DNA of 35,209 nucleotides from JAEZVV01 sp036652035 (GCA_036652035.1 JAVVWR010000028.1:1-35209), one strand, 5' to 3'; positions 24,725-32,536 are shown, numbered from the stretch's first letter. Numbers and translations are program-made. The notes: generated by a model not told the origin, from the letters alone.

Positions 24725-26251
24725 ATGTCCGCCGCCACCGCACCGTCGTCGATCACCCAGGCCATCCCGCTCGAAGGCACGGGAGCGATTGATCGCGCAC
24801 GCCAGCTCGCCGTGGTCGATCGCCTGCGCCAGGCGCTGCCCGAGCACTGCGTGCTGTTTCGCGACGAAGACACCCGCCCCTACGAATGTGACGGACTCAC
24901 GCTCTACCGCCAATTGCCAATGGTGGTGGTCCTGCCGGAGAACGAAGCCCAGGTTCAGTCCGTGCTGCGAATCTGCCATGCACTGCACGTGCCGGTGGTG
25001 CCACGCGGTGCCGGCACCGGGCTGTCGGGCGGAGCGATGCCGCATGCGGCGGGCGTGCTGCTATCGACCGCCAAGCTCAATCGCATTGTCGAACTCGACC
25101 CGCTCGCTCGCACCGCGCGGGTCCAGCCCGGCGTGCGCAACCTCGCCATCTCGGAAGCGGCGGCCCCGCACGGTCTCTACTACGCACCCGATCCCTCGAG
25201 CCAGATCGCCTGCACCATCGGCGGCAACGTGGCCGAGAACGCGGGCGGCGTGCACTGCCTCAAGTACGGGCTGACGATCCACAACGTGCTCGCGGTGCGC
25301 GGCGTGACCAGCGCGGGAGAAGTAGCCGAGTTCGGCAGCGCCGCGCTCGATTCTCCCGGGCTTGACCTGCTGGCGGCCCTGATCGGCTCGGAAGGCATGC
25401 TGGCGGTGGCCACCGAAGTCCTGGTCAAGCTGATCCCAAAGCCACAGCTGGCGCAGGTGGTGATGGCCTCGTTCGACGACGTGGAGAAAGCCGGAGCGGC
25501 GGTGGCGGCCGTGATTGCCGCTGGCATCGTCCCGGCCGGCATGGAGATGATGGACAAGCCCGCCACCGCGGCGGTCGAGCCCTTTGTCCATGCCGGCTAC
25601 GACCTCGAGGCCGAATGCATCCTGTTGGTCGAATCCGACGGCACGCCCGAAGAAGTCGCTGACGAAATTGCCCGCATCGAAGCCGTCTTATCCGAACAGG
25701 GAGCGACCCGGATCACCGTTTCCGCCAGCGAAGCCGAACGCCTGCGCCTGTGGGCCGGGCGCAAGGCCGCCTTCCCTGCCGTGGGCCGGATTTCACCCGA
25801 CTACTACTGCATGGACGGCACGATTCCGCGCAAGCGTCTGGGGCAGGTGCTCAAGGCGATCCAGGCGATGGAGCAGCACTACGGCTTGCGCTGCGCCAAT
25901 GTCTTCCATGCCGGCGATGGCAATCTGCATCCGCTGATCATGTTCGACGCCAACGACTCCGACTCGGTCGCGCGCGCCGAACGGTTCGGTTTCGACATTC
26001 TGGAGTTGTCGATCGAGGTCGGTGGCACGGTCACCGGCGAGCATGGCGTTGGGGTGGAAAAGATCCACCAGATGTGCCGGCAGTTCGACCGCCCCACCCT
26101 CGACGCTTTCTTCGCCCTCAAACGCGCCTTCGACCCGGCCGGTCTTCTCAACCCCGGCAAAGCCATTCCCACGCTTTCGCGTTGCGCCGAATACGGGAAG
26201 ATGCACGTGCATGGCGGACAGCTCCGCTTTCCTCAACTCGAGAGGTACTGA
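24725..26251 (+). CDS. glcD: Glycolate oxidase subunit GlcD
   Basis: FAD-linked catalytic subunit of the membrane-associated glycolate dehydrogenase GlcDEF, oxidising glycolate (and D-lactate) to glyoxylate, with electrons going to quinone. The protein has 508 residues, similar to E. coli GlcD (499). The PCMH FAD domain includes VVPRGAGTGLSGGAMP, PDPSSQIACTIGGNVAENAG and GSEGMLAVATEV. The C-terminal domain has HAGDGNLHPLI near residue 395 and GEHGVGVEK near 438. The gene starts an operon with a 46-codon membrane ORF, glcE, glcF and lrgAB. The promoter must lie in the 150 bp shared with the divergent S4 gene. A weak GAG precedes the start. Confidence 0.95.
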   Translation: MSAATAPSSITQAIPLEGTGAIDRARQLAVVDRLRQALPEHCVLFRDEDTRPYECDGLTLYRQLPMVVVLPENEAQVQSVLRICHALHVPVVPRGAGTGLSGGAMPHAAGVLLSTAKLNRIVELDPLARTARVQPGVRNLAISEAAAPHGLYYAPDPSSQIACTIGGNVAENAGGVHCLKYGLTIHNVLAVRGVTSAGEVAEFGSAALDSPGLDLLAALIGSEGMLAVATEVLVKLIPKPQLAQVVMASFDDVEKAGAAVAAVIAAGIVPAGMEMMDKPATAAVEPFVHAGYDLEAECILLVESDGTPEEVADEIARIEAVLSEQGATRITVSASEAERLRLWAGRKAAFPAVGRISPDYYCMDGTIPRKRLGQVLKAIQAMEQHYGLRCANVFHAGDGNLHPLIMFDANDSDSVARAERFGFDILELSIEVGGTVTGEHGVGVEKIHQMCRQFDRPTLDAFFALKRAFDPAGLLNPGKAIPTLSRCAEYGKMHVHGGQLRFPQLERY

Positions 26252-26252
26252 C

Positions 26253-26393
26253 ATGTTCGACATCGTCGCCAACACCCTTCAAAACTATGGCTGGCCGCTC
26301 TTCATGGTCCTGGTCGCTCTGCCAGGACTGATCGGCCTGTTCTACGTAGGCTCGAATCTATGGGACTGGATATCCACGCAGAAGGTGAACTAG
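26253..26393 (+). CDS. 46-residue single-span membrane protein between glcD and glcE
   Basis: ATG 26253, one base after the glcD stop, opens a 46-codon frame ending at TAG 26391-26393, overlapping the start of glcE by 34 bases. GAGG at 26241-26244 gives a ribosome site at good spacing. The product begins MFDIVANTLQNYG, has one hydrophobic segment at about residues 14-33 (WPLFMVLVALPGLIGLFYVG), and ends in a short polar tail SNLWDWISTQKVN. I do not recognise it. GlcDEF must dock at the membrane to reach quinone, and none of the three subunits has an obvious membrane helix, so an anchor or assembly role is an attractive guess but only a guess. The close packing with both neighbours and the membrane-like composition argue against a chance frame. 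Confidence 0.6.
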   Translation: MFDIVANTLQNYGWPLFMVLVALPGLIGLFYVGSNLWDWISTQKVN

Positions 26394-27427
26394 CCGCTCT
26401 GATCGATACCGTTTGCGCGGCAGCGGCGGCGCGAACGCCGCTTGCCATCCGCGCCGGGGGCAGCAAGGATTTCTACGGCGACCCGGCCCGCGGCGTTCGG
26501 ATCGACCCGCGCGCTTATCGCGGCGTGGTCGAGTACGAACCCAGCGAGCTGGTGGTGGTGGCCCGCTGCGGCACACCGCTCGCCGAGCTCGAAGCGCTGC
26601 TGACCGCCCATGGCCAGATGCTCGCCTTCGAGCCGCCGCACTTTGGCGCGGCCACCGTCGGTGGCTGCGTTGCCGCCGGGTTGTCGGGGCCGCGGCGCGC
26701 GGCTGCCGGCAGCTTGCGCGACTTCATGCTGGGCGCTCAACTGATCGATGGCCGCGGCCAACTTCTGCGCTTTGGCGGAACGGTGATGAAAAACGTTGCC
26801 GGCTACGACCTCGCCCGCGTCATCGCCGGCTCGCTCGGCACCTTGGGCCTGATCACCCAGGTTGCAATCAAGGTGCTGCCACGCCCCGCCACCGAACTCA
26901 CGCTGCGCCTCGAGCTCGATGAGGACCGCGCCTTGCGCCGGCTTAACCAGTGGGCCGCCCAACCGCTGCCGATCTCGGCGAGCAGCTGGCAGGCGGGCGC
27001 GCTGCACCTGCGGCTCTCGGGCGCGGCGGCCGCGGTGCAATCGGCCCATGCCCGCCTGGGCGGCGAAGTTCTCGCCGCAGGCGCCGCGCATTGGCTTGCG
27101 CTGCGCGAACAGACCGCCGATTTCTTTGCCGGCCCGGCGCCGCTGTGGCGGCTCTCTCTGCCCTCGACCACGCCGCCGCTCGACCTCGATGGCCCGCAGC
27201 TGATCGAATGGGGCGGATCGCAACGCTGGCTACGATCTGCCGCGTCGCCCGATGAAGTCTTTGCCGCCGCCATTGGTCTCGGCGGCCACGCCACACTGTT
27301 TCGCGGTGGCGACCGCACCCAGGTCTTCACGCCGCTTTCCGCCCCCATCGCCGCGATCCACCGGCGCCTCGCGGCCGAGTTCGATCCGCACGGCCTCTTC
27401 AATCCCGGCCGGATGCGCATCGCGTGA
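26360..27427 (+). CDS. glcE: Glycolate oxidase FAD-binding subunit GlcE
   Basis: Second flavin subunit of glycolate dehydrogenase, 355 residues (E. coli GlcE 350). It keeps a PCMH-type FAD domain with RAGGSKDFYG near residue 31, PHFGAATVGGCVAAGLSGPRR around 93-113 and MKNVAGYDLARVIAGSLGTLGLIT around 143-166, and a short C-terminal region ending in FDPHGLFNPGRM. The ATG at 26360 lies inside the small membrane ORF, with TAGG upstream. Overlap on one side and a 31-base gap to glcF on the other support one transcript. Confident as a family member; its own chemistry, beyond being essential for the complex in E. coli, is not established. Confidence 0.93.
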   Translation: MGLDIHAEGELAALIDTVCAAAAARTPLAIRAGGSKDFYGDPARGVRIDPRAYRGVVEYEPSELVVVARCGTPLAELEALLTAHGQMLAFEPPHFGAATVGGCVAAGLSGPRRAAAGSLRDFMLGAQLIDGRGQLLRFGGTVMKNVAGYDLARVIAGSLGTLGLITQVAIKVLPRPATELTLRLELDEDRALRRLNQWAAQPLPISASSWQAGALHLRLSGAAAAVQSAHARLGGEVLAAGAAHWLALREQTADFFAGPAPLWRLSLPSTTPPLDLDGPQLIEWGGSQRWLRSAASPDEVFAAAIGLGGHATLFRGGDRTQVFTPLSAPIAAIHRRLAAEFDPHGLFNPGRMRIA

Positions 27428-27458
27428 CCCCTACCGACCTCTTCTGCGCCGAGCTGCC

Positions 27459-28694
27459 GTGCAAACGCAACTGACCCCCGAATTCGCCGCCACACGCGAA
27501 GGCCGCGAGGCCGAGGCCATCCTGCGCCAGTGTGTTCACTGCGGTTTTTGCACCGCGACCTGCCCCACTTACCAGTTGCTGGGCGACGAACTCGACGGGC
27601 CGCGCGGCCGCATCTACCTGATCAAGCAGGTGCTCGAAGGTCAGGCGCCCACCCGCGCTACCCAACTCCACCTGGACCGGTGCCTGACCTGCCGCAGCTG
27701 CGAGACCACCTGCCCCTCGGGCGTGCAGTACGGTCGGCTGGTCGACATCGGCCGCGCCCTGGTCGATGCGCGCGTGCCACGCCCGACGGGTGAGCGCCTG
27801 CTGCGCAGCGCGCTCAAGGAAGGGCTGACCGGCCCGCTGTTGGCTCCAGCGATCAAACTCGGTCAACTGGCTCGGCCACTGCTGCCCGCGGCGCTCCAGG
27901 CCAAGGTGCCGGCACCGCAAGACGCCGGCCAATGGCCGACGCGCTCACCGCAGAGCCCACACCCGCGCCGCATGATCCTGCTCGAAGGCTGCGTCCAGCC
28001 GGCGCTGGCGCCCAACATCAACCGCGCCACCGCCCGCCTGCTCGACGCGCTTGGCATCGAACTGCTGCGGCCGGCTCAGGCCGGCTGCTGTGGCGCGCTG
28101 CGCCACCACTTGAACGATCACGCGGGCGGACTCGCCGATGCCCGCCGCAACATCGACGCCTGGTGGCCGCTGATAGCGGCCGGCGCCGAAGCGATCGTGG
28201 TCAATGCCAGCGGCTGCGGCACCCAGGTCAAGGACTACGGTCATCGGCTCGCCCACGACCCGATCTACGCGGACAAAGCCACTCGCATCGCCGCCCTGGC
28301 GCGCGACGTGAGCGAAGTGGTCGCCAGCGTCGAAGCCGAGCTCCTGACTCATATCAAGCCCAAGGCGCCGCGCGAGACACTGGTCTTTCACCCGCCCTGC
28401 TCGCTCCAGCACGGGCAGAAGATCCGCGGCGTGGTCGAGCGCATTCTCACGGCGGCGGGCGCCGATCTGCTGCCCTTGGGCCAAGCGCATTCGTGCTGCG
28501 GATCGGCCGGAACCTACTCGGTCCTGCAACCGCAACTCTCGCTCCAGTTGCGCGAGCGCAAGCTCGGCCAGCTCGAAGCCGACCATCCGGCGGCGATACT
28601 CTCGGCCAACATCGGCTGCATCACTCATCTGGCCGGCGGCACCGAACGACCGGTGATGCACTGGGTCGAATGGCTCGATCGCCGCCTCCACTGA
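27459..28694 (+). CDS. glcF: Glycolate oxidase iron-sulfur subunit GlcF
   Basis: Electron-transfer subunit of glycolate dehydrogenase, 411 residues (E. coli GlcF 407). Two 4Fe-4S motifs are complete: C25-x2-C28-x2-C31-x3-C35-P (QCVHCGFCTATCP) and C75-x2-C78-x2-C81-x3-C85-P (RCLTCRSCETTCP). Two C-terminal CCG domains follow, with GCCGALRHH and SCCGSAGTYS, as in heterodisulfide reductase-like proteins. The start is a GTG at 27459, giving the family N-terminus MQTQLTPEFA; an upstream open frame to 27252 overlaps glcE and lacks similarity. It lies 31 bases after glcE and about 80 before lrgA on the same strand. Confidence 0.95.
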   Translation: MQTQLTPEFAATREGREAEAILRQCVHCGFCTATCPTYQLLGDELDGPRGRIYLIKQVLEGQAPTRATQLHLDRCLTCRSCETTCPSGVQYGRLVDIGRALVDARVPRPTGERLLRSALKEGLTGPLLAPAIKLGQLARPLLPAALQAKVPAPQDAGQWPTRSPQSPHPRRMILLEGCVQPALAPNINRATARLLDALGIELLRPAQAGCCGALRHHLNDHAGGLADARRNIDAWWPLIAAGAEAIVVNASGCGTQVKDYGHRLAHDPIYADKATRIAALARDVSEVVASVEAELLTHIKPKAPRETLVFHPPCSLQHGQKIRGVVERILTAAGADLLPLGQAHSCCGSAGTYSVLQPQLSLQLRERKLGQLEADHPAAILSANIGCITHLAGGTERPVMHWVEWLDRRLH

Positions 28695-28774
28695 ATGCCC
28701 AACTCGCTCAGCGCCCTCCCGCTTTTTCCCACTGGCATTCCGTCGATCGGGCGGCTCCTTCCTGGGAGCCGGCC

Positions 28775-29140
28775 ATGATCAACACACTCGCCACCCTGCT
28801 CGGCTTTCAACTCCTGGGCGAAGCCATCGCCTTCGGGCTGCATGCGCCCGTTCCCGGTCCGGTGCTGGGCATGGCGCTGCTACTGGCCTGGCTCATCGGC
28901 AACGATCGCGCGGCCACGGCGATCCGGCCGACCGGGCTTGAACTGTTGCGGCATCTCTCGCTTCTGTTCGTGCCAGCCGGGGTCGGGATCCTGTTGCACG
29001 TGACCCGGCTCGCTCACGAATGGGTGCCGATCGTGATCGCCCTGATCGCCAGCACGGCGATCGCGATCGTGGTCACGGCGCTGGTGATCGAACACTCGCA
29101 ACGCTGGCTGGGGATCCAGGATGAAACCGGGTCTGACTGA
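28775..29140 (+). CDS. lrgA: CidA/LrgA family membrane protein
   Basis: Small holin-like membrane protein of 121 residues with four hydrophobic segments, starting FQLLGEAIAFGLHAPVPGPVLGMALLL, the typical LrgA/CidA opening. It should form a complex with LrgB, encoded next with a 20-base overlap. In Staphylococcus the pair was linked to autolysis, but later work in Bacillus (PftAB) and in plants (PLGG1, an LrgAB fusion) shows transport of small carboxylates: pyruvate, and glycolate/glycerate respectively. Position right behind glcDEF supports glycolate transport here. The ATG at 28775 is preceded by GGGAG. The 80 bases after glcF hold no terminator I can see. Confidence 0.9.
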   Translation: MINTLATLLGFQLLGEAIAFGLHAPVPGPVLGMALLLAWLIGNDRAATAIRPTGLELLRHLSLLFVPAGVGILLHVTRLAHEWVPIVIALIASTAIAIVVTALVIEHSQRWLGIQDETGSD

Positions 29141-29852
29141 AGTCTGGGTCTATCTCTCGGCCACACCGCTGGTGTGGCTGACGATCACGCTGATCGCTTA
29201 TCAGCTCGCCTTCGCGCTTTATCGCAAGTCGGGCTGGAACCCGGTCGCCAATCCGGTCGCCATTGCGGTGCTGTTGATCGCCGTTCTGCTGGCCGCCACC
29301 GGCACCTCGTACGACACCTACTTCGACGGCGCACAGTTCGTCCACTTCCTGCTTGGGCCCGCTACGGTGGCACTGGCGATTCCGCTCTACGACCAGCGCG
29401 TGCGCCTGGCCAAGCTGTGGCTGCCCTTGCTGCTGGGGCTAATAGCCGGAGCGATCACCGCGATTGTCTCGGCGGTGACGATCGCGTGGCTGCTGGGCGC
29501 GACTCGCGAGACCATGATGTCGCTCGCGCCCAAGAGCGTGACCACGCCGGTGGCCATGGGCATTTCGGAAAAGCTCGGCGGTCTGCCCTCGCTCACGGCG
29601 GTGATGGTGATTCTCACCGGCGTGAGCGGCGCGATCATGGCCCGCCCGCTGCTCAACCTGATGCGGGTGAAAAGCTCGCACGCACGCGGTTTTGCGGTGG
29701 GACTGGCCGCGCATGGCATCGGCACCGCGCGCGCCTTCCAGGTGAGCGAAGAGGCCGGCGCTTTTGCCGGCCTGGCAATGGGACTCACGGCCTTGGTAAC
29801 CGCTTTCATCGCGCCGTGGCTGGCGCCCTGGCTGCTGCAAGTGCTGGGCTGA
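29121..29852 (+). CDS. lrgB: CidB/LrgB family membrane transporter subunit
   Basis: Polytopic inner-membrane protein of 243 residues, family LrgB/CidB/YohK. The conserved core is present: SLAPKSVTTPVAMGISEKLGG at about residues 134-154, AHGIGTARAFQVSEEAGAFAG at about 199-219 and the FLLGPATVALAIPLY block. These blocks correspond to the carrier part of plant PLGG1. The ATG at 29121 lies within lrgA, so translation is probably coupled. It is the last gene of the run starting with glcD and is closed by a strong hairpin. Likely role: import or export of glycolate (or glycerate, lactate) for GlcDEF; this is inferred from homology and position. Confidence 0.92.
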   Translation: MKPGLTEVWVYLSATPLVWLTITLIAYQLAFALYRKSGWNPVANPVAIAVLLIAVLLAATGTSYDTYFDGAQFVHFLLGPATVALAIPLYDQRVRLAKLWLPLLLGLIAGAITAIVSAVTIAWLLGATRETMMSLAPKSVTTPVAMGISEKLGGLPSLTAVMVILTGVSGAIMARPLLNLMRVKSSHARGFAVGLAAHGIGTARAFQVSEEAGAFAGLAMGLTALVTAFIAPWLAPWLLQVLG

Positions 29853-29863
29853 TCGCCGAAGGC

Positions 29864-29898
29864 AAAAAAATAGGCCGGCGTCTTGGCGCCGGCCTATT
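29864..29898. terminator. Bidirectional terminator between lrgB and the DASS transporter gene
   Basis: AATAGGCCGGCG (29869-29880) and CGCCGGCCTATT (29887-29898) form a perfect 12-bp stem with a 6-base loop. Seven A (29864-29870) on the plus strand become a T-run for the minus-strand gene, for which this is a classical intrinsic terminator. For lrgB the following sequence is CATTCTTTC, so it is weaker. Confidence 0.9.
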
Positions 29899-29919
29899 CA
29901 TTCTTTCAGCTCAGCGAGC

Positions 29920-31479
29920 TCAGCCTTTCGCTGCCGCCGCTACCGAGGCGTCTTGCTGGATCGCGGTGATCAGGTCGCCGCCGAGCCAGGTGGCGATCAG
30001 GGTCACGACAATGATCGCGACAATGTTGAGCAGAAAGCCGGCACGCACCATCTGCCCGATCGTGATCATGCCGGTGCCGAAGATGATGGCGTTGGGCGGC
30101 GTGGCCACCGGCATCATGAACGCAGCCGATGCGCCCAGCGCCGTGACCAGCAACAGAGTCTCGGGCGGCACCCCCAGCGCGGGAGCGGCTGCCGCCAGCA
30201 AGGGCAGCATGGTCGCCGCCAGTGCCGTATTGCTGGTGAACTCGGTGGCAAACACCACCAGCGTCGCCACGCCCAGCACCACGCCAAGCGTGGGCAGATC
30301 GGAGAGCGCAGCGGCCTGCGCGCCGATCAGACCGGCCGCGCCGTTGGCCTGGATCGCCGCCGCCATCGAGAGGCCACCGCCAAAGAGCAGCAGCACGTCC
30401 CACGGAATGTTCTTGCTCGCCTCCCAGTCGAGCGCGCGAATGCCGAACTCAGGCTTGACCGGAATCGTGAAGAGCGCGATGCCGCCGATCATGGCGATCA
30501 CCGAGTCCGACAGACGAGCGAGCGGCTTGGCCCCGCCAATTTCCATTCCGCGCAGAAGCGGGCCGAAAATCCACAACAACACGGTCATGGTGAACACCGT
30601 CAGCACCACCCGCTCGCCACGGGTCAGAGACCCCATCGCTTCGAGTTCACCGCGGACCCAGTCGCGCCCCCCCGCGACCTCGCCGATCGAATTGCGGAAC
30701 AAGACCTTGGTCAGCAGCAGCCAGGTGAGCGGCAACATGATCAGAGTGACCGGCAAGCCGACCCGCATCCAATCGACCACCGAGACATGGTCGCCATAGG
30801 TCTGCTCGACAAAGCGGACAAAGATGCCATTGGGCGGCGAACCGATGATGGTCGCCATGCCGCCGATCGACGCGCCGTACGCCACCGCGAGCAACACCGA
30901 GACACCGAAGTTACGCTCACACACGTCGGGCTCGCCGCCGCGCGCGCTGCGCACCACGCCCATCACCGCGATCGCGATCGGCACCATCATCGCCGCCGTC
31001 GCGGTGTTCGAAACCCACATGCTGACAAAGGCGGTAGCCAGCATCAGACCGCCCACCACGTGGCTCGCCTGGGTGCCGACGATGGACAGGGTGCGCATCG
31101 CGATGCGGCGATCCAGCCCCCATTTCTGGATGCCGGCAGCAATCAGAAAGCCGCCAAGAAACAGGAAAATGATGTCGGAGGCATAGGGCGCCGTCGTCTT
31201 GGCGGGCGAGGCGATTCCCAGCAGGGGAAAAAGCACGATCGGCAACAAGGCGGTGACCGCGATCGGCACCGCCTCGCTGAACCACCACAAGGCCATCCAC
31301 AAGACGACGGACAAGGTGGCGCGGCCGGCCGTGGTGAAAGCCACTTCCTGCCCGGCCGGATCGATGTAGCTCGACGGCAGGACGAAGTAGAGCGCCAGCG
31401 CCAGGAGCGGGCCGAAGACCAGAGCAAAACGCTTGGATCGCGGCGAGAAAGTTCCAATCTGGATCTGAGTGTTTGGCAT
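29920..31479 (-). CDS. DASS/SLC13 family sodium-coupled carboxylate transporter
   Basis: Inner-membrane carrier of 519 residues with about a dozen hydrophobic segments, of the divalent anion:sodium symporter family (SLC13, VcINDY, CitT). Both diagnostic Ser-Asn-Thr motifs, which bind substrate carboxylates and flank the sodium sites, are present: MWVSNTATAA at residues 154-163 (SNT 157-159) and FTSNTALAA (SNT 416-418). The PPNAI block (VATPPNAIIFGTG) and the earlier SPPNGIFV block are also family features. Substrate is likely a C4 or related di-/tricarboxylate; import and exchange cannot be told apart. It faces lrgB tail to tail across a shared terminator and is divergent from the OmpA-like lipoprotein gene. 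Confidence 0.92.
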   Translation of the reverse strand: MPNTQIQIGTFSPRSKRFALVFGPLLALALYFVLPSSYIDPAGQEVAFTTAGRATLSVVLWMALWWFSEAVPIAVTALLPIVLFPLLGIASPAKTTAPYASDIIFLFLGGFLIAAGIQKWGLDRRIAMRTLSIVGTQASHVVGGLMLATAFVSMWVSNTATAAMMVPIAIAVMGVVRSARGGEPDVCERNFGVSVLLAVAYGASIGGMATIIGSPPNGIFVRFVEQTYGDHVSVVDWMRVGLPVTLIMLPLTWLLLTKVLFRNSIGEVAGGRDWVRGELEAMGSLTRGERVVLTVFTMTVLLWIFGPLLRGMEIGGAKPLARLSDSVIAMIGGIALFTIPVKPEFGIRALDWEASKNIPWDVLLLFGGGLSMAAAIQANGAAGLIGAQAAALSDLPTLGVVLGVATLVVFATEFTSNTALAATMLPLLAAAAPALGVPPETLLLVTALGASAAFMMPVATPPNAIIFGTGMITIGQMVRAGFLLNIVAIIVVTLIATWLGGDLITAIQQDASVAAAAKG

Positions 31480-31494
31480 CGGCTATAGAAACAA

Positions 31495-31526
31495 ATGCCC
31501 GTCAGACGAAGAGCTCGAACGGGCAT
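31495..31526. promoter_or_regulatory. Inverted repeat upstream of the DASS transporter gene
   Basis: ATGCCCGT (31495-31502) and ACGGGCAT (31519-31526) are perfect 8-base arms with a 16-base spacer. The nearer arm is 15 bases upstream of the transporter ATG on the minus strand, so it falls in the leader RNA or promoter. It could be an operator, or an RNA hairpin covering the ribosome site. No T-run follows in the minus direction. Confidence 0.35.
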
Positions 31527-31834
31527 GGTTGCGGAATCGGTACAAAAAGTATGGCTACCGCACCGCCCCGCCATGCTCCGAATGCGCCACCAGCTTTTGC
31601 GCCAGATCAAACGGCACAGGGACGCAACACCCACTCCAGAACAAACCCTCTACCGCACAAACCCAAAAAAAACTCGTCGCGCTTGCAGCATGCGCAGTGG
31701 CGTTTCAAATAATGAAAATGTGACGGGCTGTATCAAACCGCCAGATTCCCGCCCACTTGCGCCAATAATCAGAGAAAAACCCTGGCACGACAGCAGGCGA
31801 ACGCAACGTCTTCCTCTACCATTCCATGACTGCA

Positions 31835-31858
31835 CGCGGCCCGGCGCCGCGCTTTTTT
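31835..31858 (+). terminator. Terminator-like hairpin directly before the OmpA-like lipoprotein gene
   Basis: CGCGGC (31835-31840), loop CCGGC, GCCGCG (31846-31851), then C and six T (31853-31858). It ends 12 bases before the ATG, so the ribosome site GAGGA (31859-31863) directly follows the T-run. It may stop transcription entering from upstream, or act as a leader attenuator for the lipoprotein gene. No leader peptide with a codon bias was found. Confidence 0.55.
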
Positions 31859-31869
31859 GAGGACGCCCC

Positions 31870-32505
31870 ATGAAAATCTCCACCGCCATCGTCGCTCTGA
31901 CCGCCGCCACGCTCACCGCCGGCTGCGCCACGTATGAACCCAACAGCACTCGCGACACCGGCATCGGCGCCTTGGTCGGTGCCGCCATCGGCGCGGCCGC
32001 TCACGGTTCCAACCGTACCCACGGCGCGCTCGCTGGCGCTGCCATCGGCGGCCTTGGCACCTACGTGTGGTCGAGCCACATGGAAAAGCAGAAGCGCGAA
32101 ATGGAAGCCGCCACCCGCGGCACCGGCATCGAAGTCACCCAGACCGCCGACAACCAGTTGAAGCTCGAAGTGCCGAGCGACGTGTCGTTCGACGTGGGCC
32201 GCGCCGACATCAAGCCCAACCTCGCGCCCGTGCTCGACCGCTTTGCCCAGACCCTGCGCGACAACCCCTCGACCACGGTGCGCGTGATCGGCCACACCGA
32301 CTCCACCGGTAGCGACGCGATCAACAACCCGCTGTCGGTCAACCGTGCTGCCAGCGTGCGCAACTACCTTGAGGCGCGCGGCGTGAACAGCGGTCGCATC
32401 ACGATCGACGGCCGTGGCTCGCGCGATCCGATCGCCGACAACAACACGGCGAGCGGCCGCGCCCAGAACCGCCGGGTCGAGATCTTCGTCGGCCAGACGA
32501 ATTAA
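31870..32505 (+). CDS. OmpA-family outer-membrane lipoprotein (YiaD-like)
   Basis: Lipoprotein of 211 residues. The signal peptide ends in a lipobox LTAGC with acylated Cys19. A glycine-zipper segment follows (GALVGAAIGAAAHGS and a second GALAGAAIGGLG, residues about 33-62), as in YiaD and other rickettsial 17-kDa-like lipoproteins. An OmpA/MotB C-terminal peptidoglycan-binding domain covers about residues 95-208, with SFDVGRADIKPNL, VIGHTDSTGSD, NRAASVRNYLEARGV and GRAQNRRVEIFV. It should tether the outer membrane to peptidoglycan; glycine zippers may mediate self-association in the membrane. A single-gene unit: a terminator-like hairpin precedes it and a strong palindrome follows. Confidence 0.93.
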   Translation: MKISTAIVALTAATLTAGCATYEPNSTRDTGIGALVGAAIGAAAHGSNRTHGALAGAAIGGLGTYVWSSHMEKQKREMEAATRGTGIEVTQTADNQLKLEVPSDVSFDVGRADIKPNLAPVLDRFAQTLRDNPSTTVRVIGHTDSTGSDAINNPLSVNRAASVRNYLEARGVNSGRITIDGRGSRDPIADNNTASGRAQNRRVEIFVGQTN

Positions 32506-32536
32506 TCGATGGGTCCGGCCAGTCGCTGGCCGATAG

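Larger units (their letters stand above)
31480..31869. other. 390-bp intergenic region between the DASS transporter and OmpA-like genes
   Basis: No convincing gene. Several short frames are open, including one (31469-31723, plus) that overlaps the transporter start and ends in a Lys/Ala-rich stretch; it has four Cys (CSEC and others) but no family I recognise. The region is poorer in GC than its flanks. It should hold the divergent promoters. An AATAAT at 31708-31713 with TTGCAG at 31683-31688 (19-base spacer) is a possible, weak plus-strand promoter. Two hairpins are listed separately. Confidence 0.4.

Noticed and set aside
29953..31488. Plus-strand frame of 511 codons opposite the DASS transporter, and an overlapping one of 541 codons (29174-30799)
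   Set aside because: They overlap clear membrane-protein genes (lrgB, DASS transporter) and translate to His/Arg/Gln-rich sequence without domains.
31469..31723. Possible 84-residue protein with a CSEC pair upstream of the OmpA-like gene
   Set aside because: It starts inside the transporter gene on the opposite strand, has no ribosome site or recognised family, and its second half is low-complexity. Kept only as a note on the intergenic region.
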